Positions 1-8,135 of a DNA stretch of 41,025 nucleotides are shown here, one piece after another. The translations under genes and the position numbers were made by a program. Origin of the DNA: Solirubrobacterales bacterium (GTDB lineage: Bacteria; Actinomycetota; Thermoleophilia; Solirubrobacterales; Solirubrobacteraceae). Positions within the stretch are counted from its first letter, which is position 1. Each line of letters opens with the position of its first letter. Location of the stretch: positions 180-41,204 of the forward strand of contig PKXY01000031.1 of NCBI GenBank assembly GCA_003132505.1, given 5' to 3'. The notes under the pieces are model-generated. The model saw only the letters and a list, made by a program, of their open reading frames with translations. It ran no database searches and was not told the DNA's origin.

Positions 1-547
1 CGTCGAAGATCATCGACTTGCCGTCGCTCCAGTGGCGCGTCTCCTTATCGACGCGGATCGCGCACTGCTCGGCCGGCTCGGGGATCAAGAGGCCGAGGTG
101 GTAGCGCATCACGCCCTTGTAGGGCCCGCGGTGCGCCGGCAGGTGCTTGCCGGGGGCGAGGATCGAGAAGAACGCGGTCTTCATCCCGGGGATCTGCTTG
201 CAGAGGCGGGCAGTCTGCGGGCAGCGCTTGCAGTTGGCCTCCGACTTGAAGCCGTAGCCGTAGAGGAAGTAGGTCTTCCAGCGGTCGTCGGTCGTCATCG
301 TCGCCTGGTCGACCGAGATGTCCTGGAAGTTCGGCAGGTGCTCCTGGTCGGTCAACACGCCGTCCAGCTCGTCGCGAATCGAGTGCCACTCGCGCTCCAG
401 CGTCTGCGCCCAGGGGAACTGCTCGACGTCGAAGAACGGCTGATCGCCGACCAGCGAGGAGCGACCGAGCCAGCGTTCGAGGGGCTCGAGCGCCCGCTCG
501 CCGAACGCGACGGTCAGCGTGACGATCCTCTCCCGCAAGCTCGCCAT
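1..547 (-). CDS. Aspartyl/asparaginyl beta-hydroxylase family protein (3' end cut off by window)
   Basis: Begins at an ATG at 547 on the minus strand and runs off the left edge after 182 codons. The readable part matches the AspH/LpxO-like Fe(II)/2-oxoglutarate hydroxylase fold (PF05118). It has a TYFLYGYG strand, the segment FSILAPGKHLPAHRGPYKG around residues 127-145, then RYHLGL and the WSDGKSMIFD strand near the edge. His139 in PAHRG is the expected first iron ligand; the second His lies outside the window. Cysteines at 106, 109 and 116 surround a CP-T motif that I associate with bacterial members. Family members hydroxylate Asp/Asn in proteins or, as with LpxO, the lipid A acyl chain; the substrate here is unknown. 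There is no signal peptide, so it is probably cytosolic. Family call confident, function not. Confidence 0.85.
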   Translation of the reverse strand, partial: MASLRERIVTLTVAFGERALEPLERWLGRSSLVGDQPFFDVEQFPWAQTLEREWHSIRDELDGVLTDQEHLPNFQDISVDQATMTTDDRWKTYFLYGYGFKSEANCKRCPQTARLCKQIPGMKTAFFSILAPGKHLPAHRGPYKGVMRYHLGLLIPEPAEQCAIRVDKETRHWSDGKSMIFD

Positions 548-621
548 CTCGCCGGGGATGCTATCGCCCGCCCGCCGGCGGGCCGGCTAGGCGTGCTTCT
601 GCGCTCGGCGCCGGTGCTGCG

Positions 622-2040
622 TCAGACGTGGATCACGGTGACGCTGGCCGTCGACTTGACGCCGTTGGCGTTGGTCGCGACCGCGGTGATCGTGTGCGGC
701 CCGGGCGAGAGGCTGCGCGCTCCCAACCAGTTGATCTCGCCGCTCAGCTTGCCGTGGGCGTAGTGCGCGTCGATGCGGTTGAAGTTGAGGATCGTCTTGC
801 CGTCGTCCTGGAGCGCGATCTGCGAGATCTTGTCGCCGCGGGCCTTGCCGTTGACGGTCGCCGTGACGCGCAGCATCAGCCGCCCGCGGTAGCGCTCGCC
901 GTTCGTCGGGTTCTCGAGGTGGATCCTCGGTCCGGCGAAGTTGCCGCAGGTCCCCGATAGCGGATCGCCGCTCGCCTCCTTGGCAAACGCGGCGAACGAG
1001 GTCCGCTTCTGAAGCGACGTCGAGAGCAGGCCGTAGCGATCGTAGATGTTGTTCTGCGGTGCGAAGTCGACCATGTCGAACCACATTGCAGCAGCGACGT
1101 AGGAGTACGCCGGCTGCGCCAGGCAGTTGTAGGCCTGCTCGAGGTAGAGGGCCTGGGTCTTGTCGCTGACCCCGCCCGGCTTCTTGCCGGCCGAGGCGCC
1201 GCTGTCACAGGTCGTCGACGTCGTCGACCAGCCGAACTCGGTGATGTAGATCGGCAGTGCGGCGTCGCCGTTCGCGGCCATCACGGAGTGGACGGTGCTG
1301 AAGCCGAGGAACGACCAGCGGTTGATCGCCTGGGTGCCCGGGTTGTACGCAAACGCGTAGGGCGAGGTCAGCGAGCAGGCGTCGTCGGTGTGGACAGCGA
1401 CGCCGTTGAAGGAGCCGCCTGCGCTGTCGCCGTAGAGCTGTTGGAGGTAGGGGTAGTCATTCGCCGTCAGTCCGCCGAGGATCACACTGGCGTTCGGGTT
1501 CGCGGATTTGACCGCGCCGTAGGCCGCCTTGAGCAGGCTGGCGTACTGTGCCGCGGAGCCCGTCCACCAAGTGGCGTCGTCCGGCTCGTTCCAGATCTCG
1601 TAGGCCGTGACGCTGGTGCCCAGTGCGTTGGTGAGGTAGTTCATGAATCCGGCGAACGACTGGTCGTTGACGGGCGGCGTCGCGATGCTCGACGAGCCGC
1701 CGTTGGCCCACGCCGGGGAGCCGACGACGTCGACGTCGACCTTGGTGCCGGCGGGCAGCGCAGCGAAGAAAGCCTTGTAGTCCGCGAGCTGAGCGGCGTT
1801 GTAGCTGCCGGCGGCGGGCTCGGTCTGACTCCAGTTGAGGAAGACGCGGATCCAGCCCGGGTGGAGCTGGTCGACCAGCGACTCGAGCTTCGCGTTCTGC
1901 GCCGGGGTGGCGAGGAAGCCGGCGACGTTGAGGCCGGTCTCGGCGCCGCCGGCCGGGGCGGCCAGCGCTGCAGTCATCGCGAGCGTGGCAAAGGCCAGCA
2001 CAGCGGCGCGCATTGGACGTCTTAGGGTCGGTAGCTTCAT
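622..2040 (-). CDS. Secreted clan-A glycoside hydrolase with C-terminal Ig-like domain
   Basis: A 472-residue protein. It starts at ATG 2040, 4-5 nt behind a clear GGGGAGGAG ribosome site. Residues 1-33 form a signal peptide (basic start, hydrophobic core, AxA-like cut near AAPAGGAE). Residues 35-365 form a (beta/alpha)8 glycosidase of the GH39/GH5-like clan A type: acid/base Glu152 in EIWNEPDD and nucleophile Glu268 in YITEFGW, with W-rich substrate strands (WIRVFLNW, AMWFDMVD). Residues about 375-472 look like an Ig-like beta-sandwich that probably serves as spacer or sugar-binding domain. It should act outside the cell on a polysaccharide or glycoside that cannot be named from sequence. 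It is transcribed alone; the next gene upstream ends 166 bp away. Confidence 0.85.
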   Translation of the reverse strand: MKLPTLRRPMRAAVLAFATLAMTAALAAPAGGAETGLNVAGFLATPAQNAKLESLVDQLHPGWIRVFLNWSQTEPAAGSYNAAQLADYKAFFAALPAGTKVDVDVVGSPAWANGGSSSIATPPVNDQSFAGFMNYLTNALGTSVTAYEIWNEPDDATWWTGSAAQYASLLKAAYGAVKSANPNASVILGGLTANDYPYLQQLYGDSAGGSFNGVAVHTDDACSLTSPYAFAYNPGTQAINRWSFLGFSTVHSVMAANGDAALPIYITEFGWSTTSTTCDSGASAGKKPGGVSDKTQALYLEQAYNCLAQPAYSYVAAAMWFDMVDFAPQNNIYDRYGLLSTSLQKRTSFAAFAKEASGDPLSGTCGNFAGPRIHLENPTNGERYRGRLMLRVTATVNGKARGDKISQIALQDDGKTILNFNRIDAHYAHGKLSGEINWLGARSLSPGPHTITAVATNANGVKSTASVTVIHV

Positions 2041-2181
2041 GCTCCTCCCCTGTTGGCTCGGCCACGTGGACCGCCGCCATTAGGTCCCAGCCCCGCGTGC
2101 CCGCGAATGGACTGGACGGCTGGACTAGCGTCCTGTTGCGTGCCTCAACCGGGGGGGAGGCGGCGCGGTCTGTGTCTGCAT

Positions 2182-2200
2182 GGCCCGGCCGGTGCGGGCC
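2182..2200 (-). terminator. GC hairpin just after the siroheme-pathway gene
   Basis: GGCCCG (2182-2187) pairs with CGGGCC (2195-2200) around a 7-nt loop, starting 7 nt beyond the stop of the minus-strand gene. There is no T-tract, so this is only a weak terminator or 3'-end stabiliser candidate. Confidence 0.25.
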
Positions 2201-2206
2201 GCGGCG

Positions 2207-2944
2207 TTACGCCGGAGCGCCCTGGCGCTTGGCGGTCTCGATCAGAGCGCGAACTGCAGCCTCGTCGCCTGCGCGCAGTAGCGCGATCGGGTCCGGGTCG
2301 GCGTTGACGATCGACTCGAAGAACTCCTTGCGCTCCTGGAAAGTCGGCAGCGTCGCCTTGGCCCAGCCGCGCACGTCGTTGAGGAGCACCGCGAGGCGCG
2401 CGTAGTGCTCGCCGTACTGCTCTGAGATCTCGCGTTTCATCCGCTTGGCAAGAGCGGGGGAGGCGCCCGCGGTTGAGATCGCGATCGCGAGCGGGCCACT
2501 ACGGACGATCGCCGGCAGGATGAAGTTGCACAGCGGCGGCACGTCGACCACGTTGACGAGCATCGCTCGCGTCTCTGCGTCTTCGTGGACGGCGATGTTG
2601 ACCTCGCTATCGCCGGTTGCGGCGATCACGAGGAACGCTCCTTCGAGGTCCGTCGTCCGGTATTCGCGCGCAAGCCACTCGATCGATCCCTCGTCCGCGA
2701 GCGCCGCGAGCGCCGGATGGGCCGCCGGGCTGACGAGCGTGACCGCGGCGTCACAGCTCAGCAGGCCCTCGACCTTCTCGAGCCCGACCTGGCCGCCGCC
2801 GACGACGAGGCAGCGCCGCCCAGCGACGCGCAGGCAGGCGATGTAGAACGCCACATCGAGCATGTCGCGCACGCACGACTGGTCACAGATCCCGCGTCGC
2901 AGCTGGCAGACGCACTCCTTACCGGCGTAGGCTTGGGCGGGCAC
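2207..2944 (-). CDS. Precorrin-2 dehydrogenase / sirohydrochlorin ferrochelatase family protein
   Basis: NAD-binding siroheme synthase N-terminal domain family (CysG N-half, Met8p, YlnF). These enzymes oxidise precorrin-2 to sirohydrochlorin and may insert iron, making siroheme for sulfite and nitrite reductases. The Rossmann motif [15 protein letters not shown] is followed by the family strands [15 protein letters not shown] and the conserved [18 protein letters not shown] and [13 protein letters not shown] segments. There is no methyltransferase domain. I place the start at GTG 2944, giving 245 aa, because TAGGCT lies exactly 6 nt upstream, as at other leaderless genes here; an in-frame stop lies just before. 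ATG 2863 would give a conventional-length protein. The extra 27 residues hold four Cys (CVC...C...C) and have GC-rich third positions like real coding sequence. Confidence 0.87.
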   Translation of the reverse strand: MPAQAYAGKECVCQLRRGICDQSCVRDMLDVAFYIACLRVAGRRCLVVGGGQVGLEKVEGLLSCDAAVTLVSPAAHPALAALADEGSIEWLAREYRTTDLEGAFLVIAATGDSEVNIAVHEDAETRAMLVNVVDVPPLCNFILPAIVRSGPLAIAISTAGASPALAKRMKREISEQYGEHYARLAVLLNDVRGWAKATLPTFQERKEFFESIVNADPDPIALLRAGDEAAVRALIETAKRQGAPA

Positions 2945-2950
2945 CGCCAA

Positions 2951-2956
2951 AGCCTA
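2951..2956 (-). promoter_or_regulatory. Candidate -10 hexamer for a leaderless start at 2944
   Basis: TAGGCT on the minus strand, followed by 6 nt and then GTG. No ribosome site lies between, so transcription would start at or next to the start codon. No convincing -35 was seen. Confidence 0.45.
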
Positions 2957-2988
2957 GCTCGACGTGCGCCCCGGCCCGATCGCGTGCG

Positions 2989-4254
2989 TCAGGGTGCGGG
3001 CTCGTCGTGTCCGCGCGCTGCGCGGACGACGGCCAGGGCCTGCGCGAGCTTGGCCTCGGCCTCGTCGGGCTGATAGAAGCGACGTCGCTCGAGCCCCGGC
3101 GGCATCAGCTCCTGCGGGCTGAGGTGGCCGGGATGGCTATGCGGGTAGTCGTATTCCTCGCCGGCGCCCGGGCGCAGCCAGGGCGGTGGACGGAGCGCTC
3201 CGTGCGCGGCGATCTCGGCGCGCGCTGCCGCGAGCGCGCTGCCGGCGGCGTTCGACTTCGGCGCGAGGGCGAGGTAGATCGCCGCCTGTGCCAGCGCGTA
3301 GGTGCATTCCGGCAGGCCCACGAGCTCGACGGTCTGCGCCGCCGCCACGGCGAGCGCCAGCGCCTGCGGCTCCGCGTTGCCGATGTCCTCGGAGGCGAAG
3401 ATCACCATCCGCCGCGCGATGAAGCGCGGGTCCTCGCCGCCTTCGAGCATCGTCGCGAGGTAGTAGAGCGAGGCGTCGACGTCGCTGCCGCGGGCTGCCT
3501 TGATCCAGGCCGAGATCGTCTCGTAATGGCGGTCTGCGGCCGCGTCGTAGCGCACCTGCGCCGTTGCGAGCGCCGCGCCGGCCGTCTCGCGATCGATCCG
3601 CGCCACTCCGTTGGCGGCAAGCTCGAGCGCACCGAGCGCGACCCGCGCGTCGCCGCCGGCGCGTGTCGCGATCAGCTCCGCCGCGTCCGGATCGAGCGCC
3701 ACCTCGCCCAGCTCGCCGCGCGCCAGCGCCCGCTCGAGCAGCTCGCGGATGTCCTCCGCGCTAAGCGACTCCATCGCGTAGACGCGCAGTCGCGAGAGCA
3801 GCGCCGTGCTGACCTCGTGACGCGGGTTCTCGGTGGTTGCTCCGATCAGCACGACGAGGCCCTCCTCGACCGCGCGCAGCAGCGCGTCCTGCTGGGGTCG
3901 GTTGAAGCGGTGGATCTCGTCGAGGAAGAACACGGTCCCGTCGTCGCGGTGGCGCGCCCGCTCGATCACGCCGCGGACCTCGGCGAGGCCCGCCTCGACC
4001 GCGCTGTGCTCCTCGAAGGCCGCGCCGGCGCTCTCGGCGACGATCCGCGCGAGCGTCGTCTTTCCGGACCCCGGCGGGCCGTAGAGGATCATCGAGTGCG
4101 GCTGCCCGGATTCGATCGCGCGGCGCAGCGGCGTTCCCGGCGCAAGCAGCGCGCGCTGGCCGATCAGCTCGTCGAGCGTGGTCGGTCGCATCCGCACCGC
4201 GAGCGGCTCACGGCGGCTCCGCCCACGGCCAGGCTCGTCGAACAGGCGCTCCAT
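2989..4254 (-). CDS. rarA: Replication-associated recombination ATPase RarA (MgsA)
   Basis: A 421-residue AAA+ clamp-loader-like ATPase of the RarA/MgsA/WRNIP1 family, which acts at stalled replication forks. Seen: the N-terminal RPTTLDELIGQ box, Walker A GPPGSGKT (59-66), Walker B FFLDEIHRF (Asp112-Glu113), sensor-1 IGATTENP, and the C-terminal tetramerisation part with SDVDASLYYLATMLEGGEDP, FASEDIGNA and the YPHSHPGHLSPQELMP tail typical of RarA. The start is ATG 4254, which shares its bases with the TGA of the upstream gene (ATGA), so translation is probably coupled. An ATG at 4269 would lengthen it by 5 residues. Length is normal for the family. Confidence 0.95.
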   Translation of the reverse strand: MERLFDEPGRGRSRREPLAVRMRPTTLDELIGQRALLAPGTPLRRAIESGQPHSMILYGPPGSGKTTLARIVAESAGAAFEEHSAVEAGLAEVRGVIERARHRDDGTVFFLDEIHRFNRPQQDALLRAVEEGLVVLIGATTENPRHEVSTALLSRLRVYAMESLSAEDIRELLERALARGELGEVALDPDAAELIATRAGGDARVALGALELAANGVARIDRETAGAALATAQVRYDAAADRHYETISAWIKAARGSDVDASLYYLATMLEGGEDPRFIARRMVIFASEDIGNAEPQALALAVAAAQTVELVGLPECTYALAQAAIYLALAPKSNAAGSALAAARAEIAAHGALRPPPWLRPGAGEEYDYPHSHPGHLSPQELMPPGLERRRFYQPDEAEAKLAQALAVVRAARGHDEPAP

Positions 4255-4766
4255 CAGCCCTTCGGGCATAGCGCCTTCGCTGCCCCCTCGCCGAAGCAGT
4301 CGTAGCGCTTGGCCGGGAAGTCGCCGGTGCGCGCCGCCAGCCGCCAGCCGCCGACGACGCTGCGAAGCCCGTGCACGATCGGCCCGTCGATCAAAAGGCA
4401 GATCTGCGTGCGCTCGCCCGGAGGCCCCGGCGAGGAGTTCGCGCACGAGATGTCCGGCGCCCTTCCCACGACGAGCGCGCCGGCCGAGACGTTGTAGTAG
4501 TCGCGGCCGGTGTAGTGGCGCCAGGTCGTCTGGTCGGCGACGAGCTGGGCGCTGGCATTCACGCTGTAGAAGACATCGTTGATCGCCGCGATCGCGAGCA
4601 GCAGGCCAACGAGGATCAGCGCCACCGTCTCCACCCGCCACAGCCGACGCCCCGCGCAATCGTGCTCGCGCGGCGCAAGCCACGCGGGCAGCCGCCCGCC
4701 GATCCCCGTCGCAAGGCCGCTCACCGTGCCCACCCCGCAAGCCGGACACGTGCGGCCGCGCAGCAT
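4254..4766 (-). CDS. Single-pass membrane protein with N-terminal CxxC
   Basis: 170 residues, not recognised as a named family. The N-terminus has a CPACG knuckle (residues 8-12) and a later Cys in HDCAGRR, suggestive of half a zinc ribbon facing the cytosol. One hydrophobic segment follows at about residues 46-63 (TVALILVGLLLAIAAI). The remaining 105 residues would be outside and carry Cys in ISCANSS, QICLLID, YDCFGEG and ALCPKG, which may pair as disulfides. Its stop overlaps the ATG of rarA, and it lies downstream of the MptB-like gene, so the three are probably co-transcribed. Whether it works with RarA or the transferase is unknown. Confidence 0.7.
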   Translation of the reverse strand: MLRGRTCPACGVGTVSGLATGIGGRLPAWLAPREHDCAGRRLWRVETVALILVGLLLAIAAINDVFYSVNASAQLVADQTTWRHYTGRDYYNVSAGALVVGRAPDISCANSSPGPPGERTQICLLIDGPIVHGLRSVVGGWRLAARTGDFPAKRYDCFGEGAAKALCPKG

Positions 4767-4824
4767 CGGGCGGACGATGAGCCAGGCGAGGACGGGTCGC
4801 CGAAGGCGACCATCCGCAGCCCCC

Positions 4825-6171
4825 TCATGGCACCGGTCCGTAGAGCGGCGACGTCTGGTGCACGATCCAGATCGCCTGGATCGCGAGCGTCGCGACGAGC
4901 AGGCGTCGATCGCGCGAGATGACCGCGAGCGGAAGCGGCCAGATCGTGTACCACGGCATCAGCCACGTGGTGCTGACGGCGATCGCGAGCAGCCCCCAAC
5001 CGGACGCCGTGACCCAGTCGTAGCCGCGCCAGGTCCGCCACAGCAGGTAGATGATGACCACCACCAGCCCGCCGGTCAGCAGTTTGTGGTCGATCGGGTA
5101 GACGCCGGCCTTGCCGAACAGGTGCGCGAGCTGGCTCGCGAAGCTGTAGGAGGAGACGAGGTGACCCTCGCGGTTCAAGCCCGCGACGAGGTTGATTCCC
5201 GCGCTGCCGAAGGCGACGTAGCCGATCACGAGTCCGGCGGCCAGCGCGAGCACTGCGCCGACGACCGGGGCAACGCGTCGCTTGGAGACGATCAGGAACG
5301 GCAGCATCACGCCGAGCGTCGCCTTGACGAGTGCCCCCGCCACGACCGCCGCCGCGCCGCTCGCCTGACGTCGCGCCGACGTCGCGCCGGCGATGCTCAG
5401 CGTCACGCCGAGCATCATCAGCGCCATCATGATCAGGTCGTTGTGCGAGCCGCCGAGTGCGTAGAGCACGTAGAGCGGGTTGAGCCCGACGACGATGACG
5501 GCGAGCACCGGGTCAAAGCCACGCTGGCGGGCGCAGCGCCAGGTCAGCGCGAGGGTCGCCGCGCTCGCCGCCAGCGCCTCGAGCTTGAGGATCCAGATGC
5601 CGGCGTCCAGGCCCACGAGGCCGGCGGGGATCGTGATCAGCGTGAAGAGCGGTCCGTACGGGCTCGCCCAGTTGATCCAGTCCGGGCTGACGTAGGGGAA
5701 GCCGGGATAGCCGGGAAGCGCGAAGGGACCGTGAACGTAGGGGTTGACGCCGTGGACGGCCTCGTGCGCGTAGGCGACATTCGTGAACAGGTCGGTCGCG
5801 AGCAGCACCGGACCGGCGAAGACGATCAGCTGAAGCACCGCCACGAGGCCGATCGCCCAGCGCTTCGAGATCGGACTCGAACGTCCCCGCGCGAGCAGGA
5901 TCAGCCCGCCGTAGGCCAACGTCGACACGAGCAGCGTCGGCAGGAAGACGGTGTAGCCGAGTGACTGCCCGAAGCCGGCGAGCCAGCTGTCGAACGCCGG
6001 CTGCGCCGGCACCATCGGCGTATGGCCGACCGCGGCGTCGAGCACGATCTCGGCGGCGCCGGCCACGAGCACGGCCGACAGCAGCGCCGCGAGCGCCGCC
6101 GTCAGCCGGCCGGAGCGCAGCCGGACGAGCGAGCGGCTTTCGCTCTCGGCGATGGCGCTGGCTGTGCTCAC
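4825..6171 (-). CDS. MptB-like polyprenol-phosphomannose-dependent GT-C mannosyltransferase
   Basis: 448 residues starting at GTG 6171, with about 11-12 hydrophobic segments across the whole length. The extracellular loop after TM3 contains TDLFTNVAYAHEAVHGVNPY followed by WINWASPYGPLF, which matches the pattern of actinobacterial MptB-type alpha-1,6-mannosyltransferases (GT-C fold, lipid-linked sugar donor, active site outside the membrane). Related GT87/DUF2029 proteins share this layout, so the sugar is not certain. Other family-like features are LGGSHNDLIMMALMMLG and ALVKATLGVMLPFL. It is first in an apparent three-gene run with the CxxC membrane protein and rarA. A role in envelope glycan or lipoglycan assembly is inferred. 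Confidence 0.75.
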   Translation of the reverse strand: MSTASAIAESESRSLVRLRSGRLTAALAALLSAVLVAGAAEIVLDAAVGHTPMVPAQPAFDSWLAGFGQSLGYTVFLPTLLVSTLAYGGLILLARGRSSPISKRWAIGLVAVLQLIVFAGPVLLATDLFTNVAYAHEAVHGVNPYVHGPFALPGYPGFPYVSPDWINWASPYGPLFTLITIPAGLVGLDAGIWILKLEALAASAATLALTWRCARQRGFDPVLAVIVVGLNPLYVLYALGGSHNDLIMMALMMLGVTLSIAGATSARRQASGAAAVVAGALVKATLGVMLPFLIVSKRRVAPVVGAVLALAAGLVIGYVAFGSAGINLVAGLNREGHLVSSYSFASQLAHLFGKAGVYPIDHKLLTGGLVVVIIYLLWRTWRGYDWVTASGWGLLAIAVSTTWLMPWYTIWPLPLAVISRDRRLLVATLAIQAIWIVHQTSPLYGPVP

Positions 6172-6235
6172 GGCGCGATCAAGGTTGGCGTGGGTCTTTC
6201 GAGCGCTCGAAACCCGTTGGGGCTCGCCACCGGCC

Positions 6236-6727
6236 CTAGGCGGCGACGGCGCGCCCGAGTATGACGATATCGGCGGCTCTGCCGTCGAGCCGGGTTACGC
6301 CCGGCAGCAATCCCCAGCGTTCGAAGCCGCCGGCCTCGAACAGCGCGATGCTCGAGCTGTTGTGGCCGAAGACGACCGCCAACAGCCGCTCGATCTCGAG
6401 CTGCGGTGCCTGCTCGATCGCGTGATCGAGCAGCGTCCGTGCGTAGCCCTTGCGCCGCTGCGCCGCGTCGATGTAGACGCTCACCTCCGCGGTGATCGCG
6501 TAAGCCGCGCGCTCCTTGTAGTTCTCGAGGCTCAGCCAGCCGGCGACTTCGCCGTCCAGCTCCATGACCCAGCAGGGACGGCGCGCCGGATCGTGGCGCG
6601 CCAACCATGGCCGGCGCGAAACCGCGCTTACCGGCTCGAGGTCGGCGGTCGACGCACGCGTCGGGATCGTCGCGTTGTAGATCGCGACGATCGCGGGGAG
6701 GTCGGCTGAGCTGGCGAGACGGATCAG
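6236..6727 (-). CDS. GNAT family N-acetyltransferase (phosphinothricin acetyltransferase-like)
   Basis: 163 residues from a probable CTG start at 6727. The GNAT fold is clear: an IRLASSADLPAIVAIYN opening, CWVMELDGEVAGWLSL strands, AEVSVYIDAAQRRKGYARTLL (the acetyl-CoA loop QRRKGYA), then VVFGHNSSSIALFEAGGFERWG. The pattern is that of the Pat/Bar-like group, which acetylates amino-acid analogues or methionine derivatives. The family usually starts exactly at the M-IR position. Here that codon is CTG, with TAGTCT 7 nt upstream, so a leaderless CTG start fits. The nearest conventional alternative is TTG 6796, which would overlap the divergent peptidase gene and add 23 unmatched residues. Confidence 0.85.
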   Translation of the reverse strand: MIRLASSADLPAIVAIYNATIPTRASTADLEPVSAVSRRPWLARHDPARRPCWVMELDGEVAGWLSLENYKERAAYAITAEVSVYIDAAQRRKGYARTLLDHAIEQAPQLEIERLLAVVFGHNSSSIALFEAGGFERWGLLPGVTRLDGRAADIVILGRAVAA

Positions 6728-6734
6728 GGCCGCG

Positions 6735-6740
6735 AGACTA
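6735..6740 (-). promoter_or_regulatory. Candidate -10 hexamer for the GNAT gene
   Basis: TAGTCT on the minus strand, 7 nt before the CTG at 6727. Same spacing as other leaderless starts here. Confidence 0.4.
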
Positions 6741-6767
6741 GCGCTCGTCGCCGACGCGCTGCCGCCG

Positions 6768-6773
6768 TAGGAT
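6768..6773 (+). promoter_or_regulatory. Candidate -10 hexamer for the M20 peptidase gene
   Basis: TAGGAT, then 7 nt, then GTG 6781, with no Shine-Dalgarno sequence. It lies 27 bp from the opposing hexamer, so the two promoters are back to back. Confidence 0.45.
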
Positions 6774-6780
6774 TCGCGCT

Positions 6781-8082
6781 GTGAGCGCGCAAGCAAACGG
6801 CCCCGTCGAGCTGCTCCAGCGCCTGATCCGCTTCGACACGGTCAACCCGCCGGGCGACGAGCGCGCCGCGCAGGAGTTCCTCGCCGAGCGGCTGGGCGCG
6901 GCCGGCTTCGAGTGCGAGCTGCTCGGTGCTACACCCGGGCGTCCAAACCTCGTCGCGCGCCTAGACGGCGCGGCGAGCGGGCCGACGCTCTGCCTACTCT
7001 CCCACGTCGACACGGTTCTGGCGAGCGCGAGCGATTGGACTCACGACCCCTGGTCCGGTGACCTTGATGACGGCTGCGTCTGGGGCCGCGGCGCGCTCGA
7101 CATGAAGGGCCAGACGGCGGCTGAGGTGGCGGCGGCGTGCGCGCTCGCGCAAGGCGGCTGGCGCCCGGAGCGCGGCAGCCTGATCGTCGTTGTCGTGGTT
7201 GACGAGGAGACCGGTGGCAGCGAGGGCGCGCAGTGGCTCACCGCGACGCATCCCGACAAGGTGCGCTGCGACTACTTGGTCAACGAGGGCGGCGGCGGCA
7301 TCCTCGAATACGGCGAGCGTCGCCTTGTCTGCCTGGGCTGCGGCGAGAAGGGGATCTTTCGCTTCACGCTCAACACCGACGGCGTCGCCGCGCACGCCTC
7401 GATGCCGCGGCTCGGCGACAACGCGCTGGTCAAGCTCGCGCCGCTGCTGGCTCGGCTCGCCGAGGGCCAGCCCTCCTACGATCTGACCGCTGTGCCGCGT
7501 GCCTTCCTCGAGCAGCTCGGCGTGCTGGAGGACGGGGACGCCGCCGCGGCACTGGAGCGGGTGCGCGCGGTCGACGAGCGACTCATCCCGATCGTCGAGC
7601 CGATGCTCGGCGTCTCGCTCGCCCCGACGCGCATCTATGCCTCGGAGAAGATCAACGTGATTCCCGCGCGGGCCCGCGTGGCGATCGACTGCCGCGTGCC
7701 GCCCGGCCTCGGCGAGAGCGAGGCGCTCGTGCGGATCGAGGAGGTCCTCGGGCGCGACGGCTACCGGCTCGAGTGGACAGAGCAGGTGGTCGGCAACACT
7801 TCGCCCTTCTCCTCGCCGGTCGCCGACTTTGTTCGCGACTGGGTCGCTGGGCACGATCGGTCGGCGACGGTCGTGCCGGTGATCCTGCCCGGTTTCACCG
7901 ACTCGCGGACCTTCCGCGCTGCCTTCCCGGAGTGCGCCGCCTACGGCTTCTTCCCGCACCGCTTTGCGACGCGTTTCGAAACCGACCCCCTGGTCCACGG
8001 CTCGGATGAGCGGATCGACGTTCGCGACCTCGAATACGCGACGACCTTCTTCGGCGATCTCGCCCGCGGATTGCTCGGCTGA
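6781..8082 (+). CDS. M20 family zinc metallopeptidase (ArgE/DapE/carboxypeptidase G2-like)
   Basis: 433 residues. Di-zinc hydrolase of the M20/M25/M40 family, which cuts short peptides or N-acyl amino acids in the cytosol. All expected residues are present: His75 and Asp77 in SHVDTV, Asp107 in GRGALDMKG, catalytic Glu142 and ligand Glu143 in DEETGG, dimerisation-domain His205 in AAHASMPR, and C-terminal His406 in LVHGSDERI. The start is GTG 6781, judged leaderless from TAGGAT 7 nt before it, and the N-terminus PVELLQRLIRFDTVNPPGDE begins where family members do. It is divergent from the GNAT gene. The exact substrate cannot be told; peptide use would fit the oligopeptide transporter at 26-32 kb. 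Confidence 0.9.
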   Translation: MSAQANGPVELLQRLIRFDTVNPPGDERAAQEFLAERLGAAGFECELLGATPGRPNLVARLDGAASGPTLCLLSHVDTVLASASDWTHDPWSGDLDDGCVWGRGALDMKGQTAAEVAAACALAQGGWRPERGSLIVVVVVDEETGGSEGAQWLTATHPDKVRCDYLVNEGGGGILEYGERRLVCLGCGEKGIFRFTLNTDGVAAHASMPRLGDNALVKLAPLLARLAEGQPSYDLTAVPRAFLEQLGVLEDGDAAAALERVRAVDERLIPIVEPMLGVSLAPTRIYASEKINVIPARARVAIDCRVPPGLGESEALVRIEEVLGRDGYRLEWTEQVVGNTSPFSSPVADFVRDWVAGHDRSATVVPVILPGFTDSRTFRAAFPECAAYGFFPHRFATRFETDPLVHGSDERIDVRDLEYATTFFGDLARGLLG

Positions 8083-8120
8083 TGCGCTCACGCTTGCAGG
8101 GCGCAGGCGTGGGCGCGCAA

Positions 8121-8126
8121 TAGACT
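8121..8126 (+). promoter_or_regulatory. Candidate -10 hexamer for the epimerase-YchF operon
   Basis: TAGACT, then 9 nt including GGAG directly abutting GTG 8136. The GGAG is too close to act as a normal ribosome site, so a leaderless or near-leaderless start is likely. Confidence 0.45.
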
Positions 8127-8135
8127 TCGCCGGAG

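Noticed and set aside
4255..4749. Extended N-terminus for rarA reading through the upstream gene
   Set aside because: The extension is out-of-frame sequence of the membrane protein gene; the ATGA overlap and family length place the start at 4254.
3007..5964. Long plus-strand open frames (432 and 461 codons) across rarA and the MptB-like gene
   Set aside because: Antisense to genes with clear motifs. High GC removes stop codons; their composition is Arg/Asp/Gly-rich without any domain.
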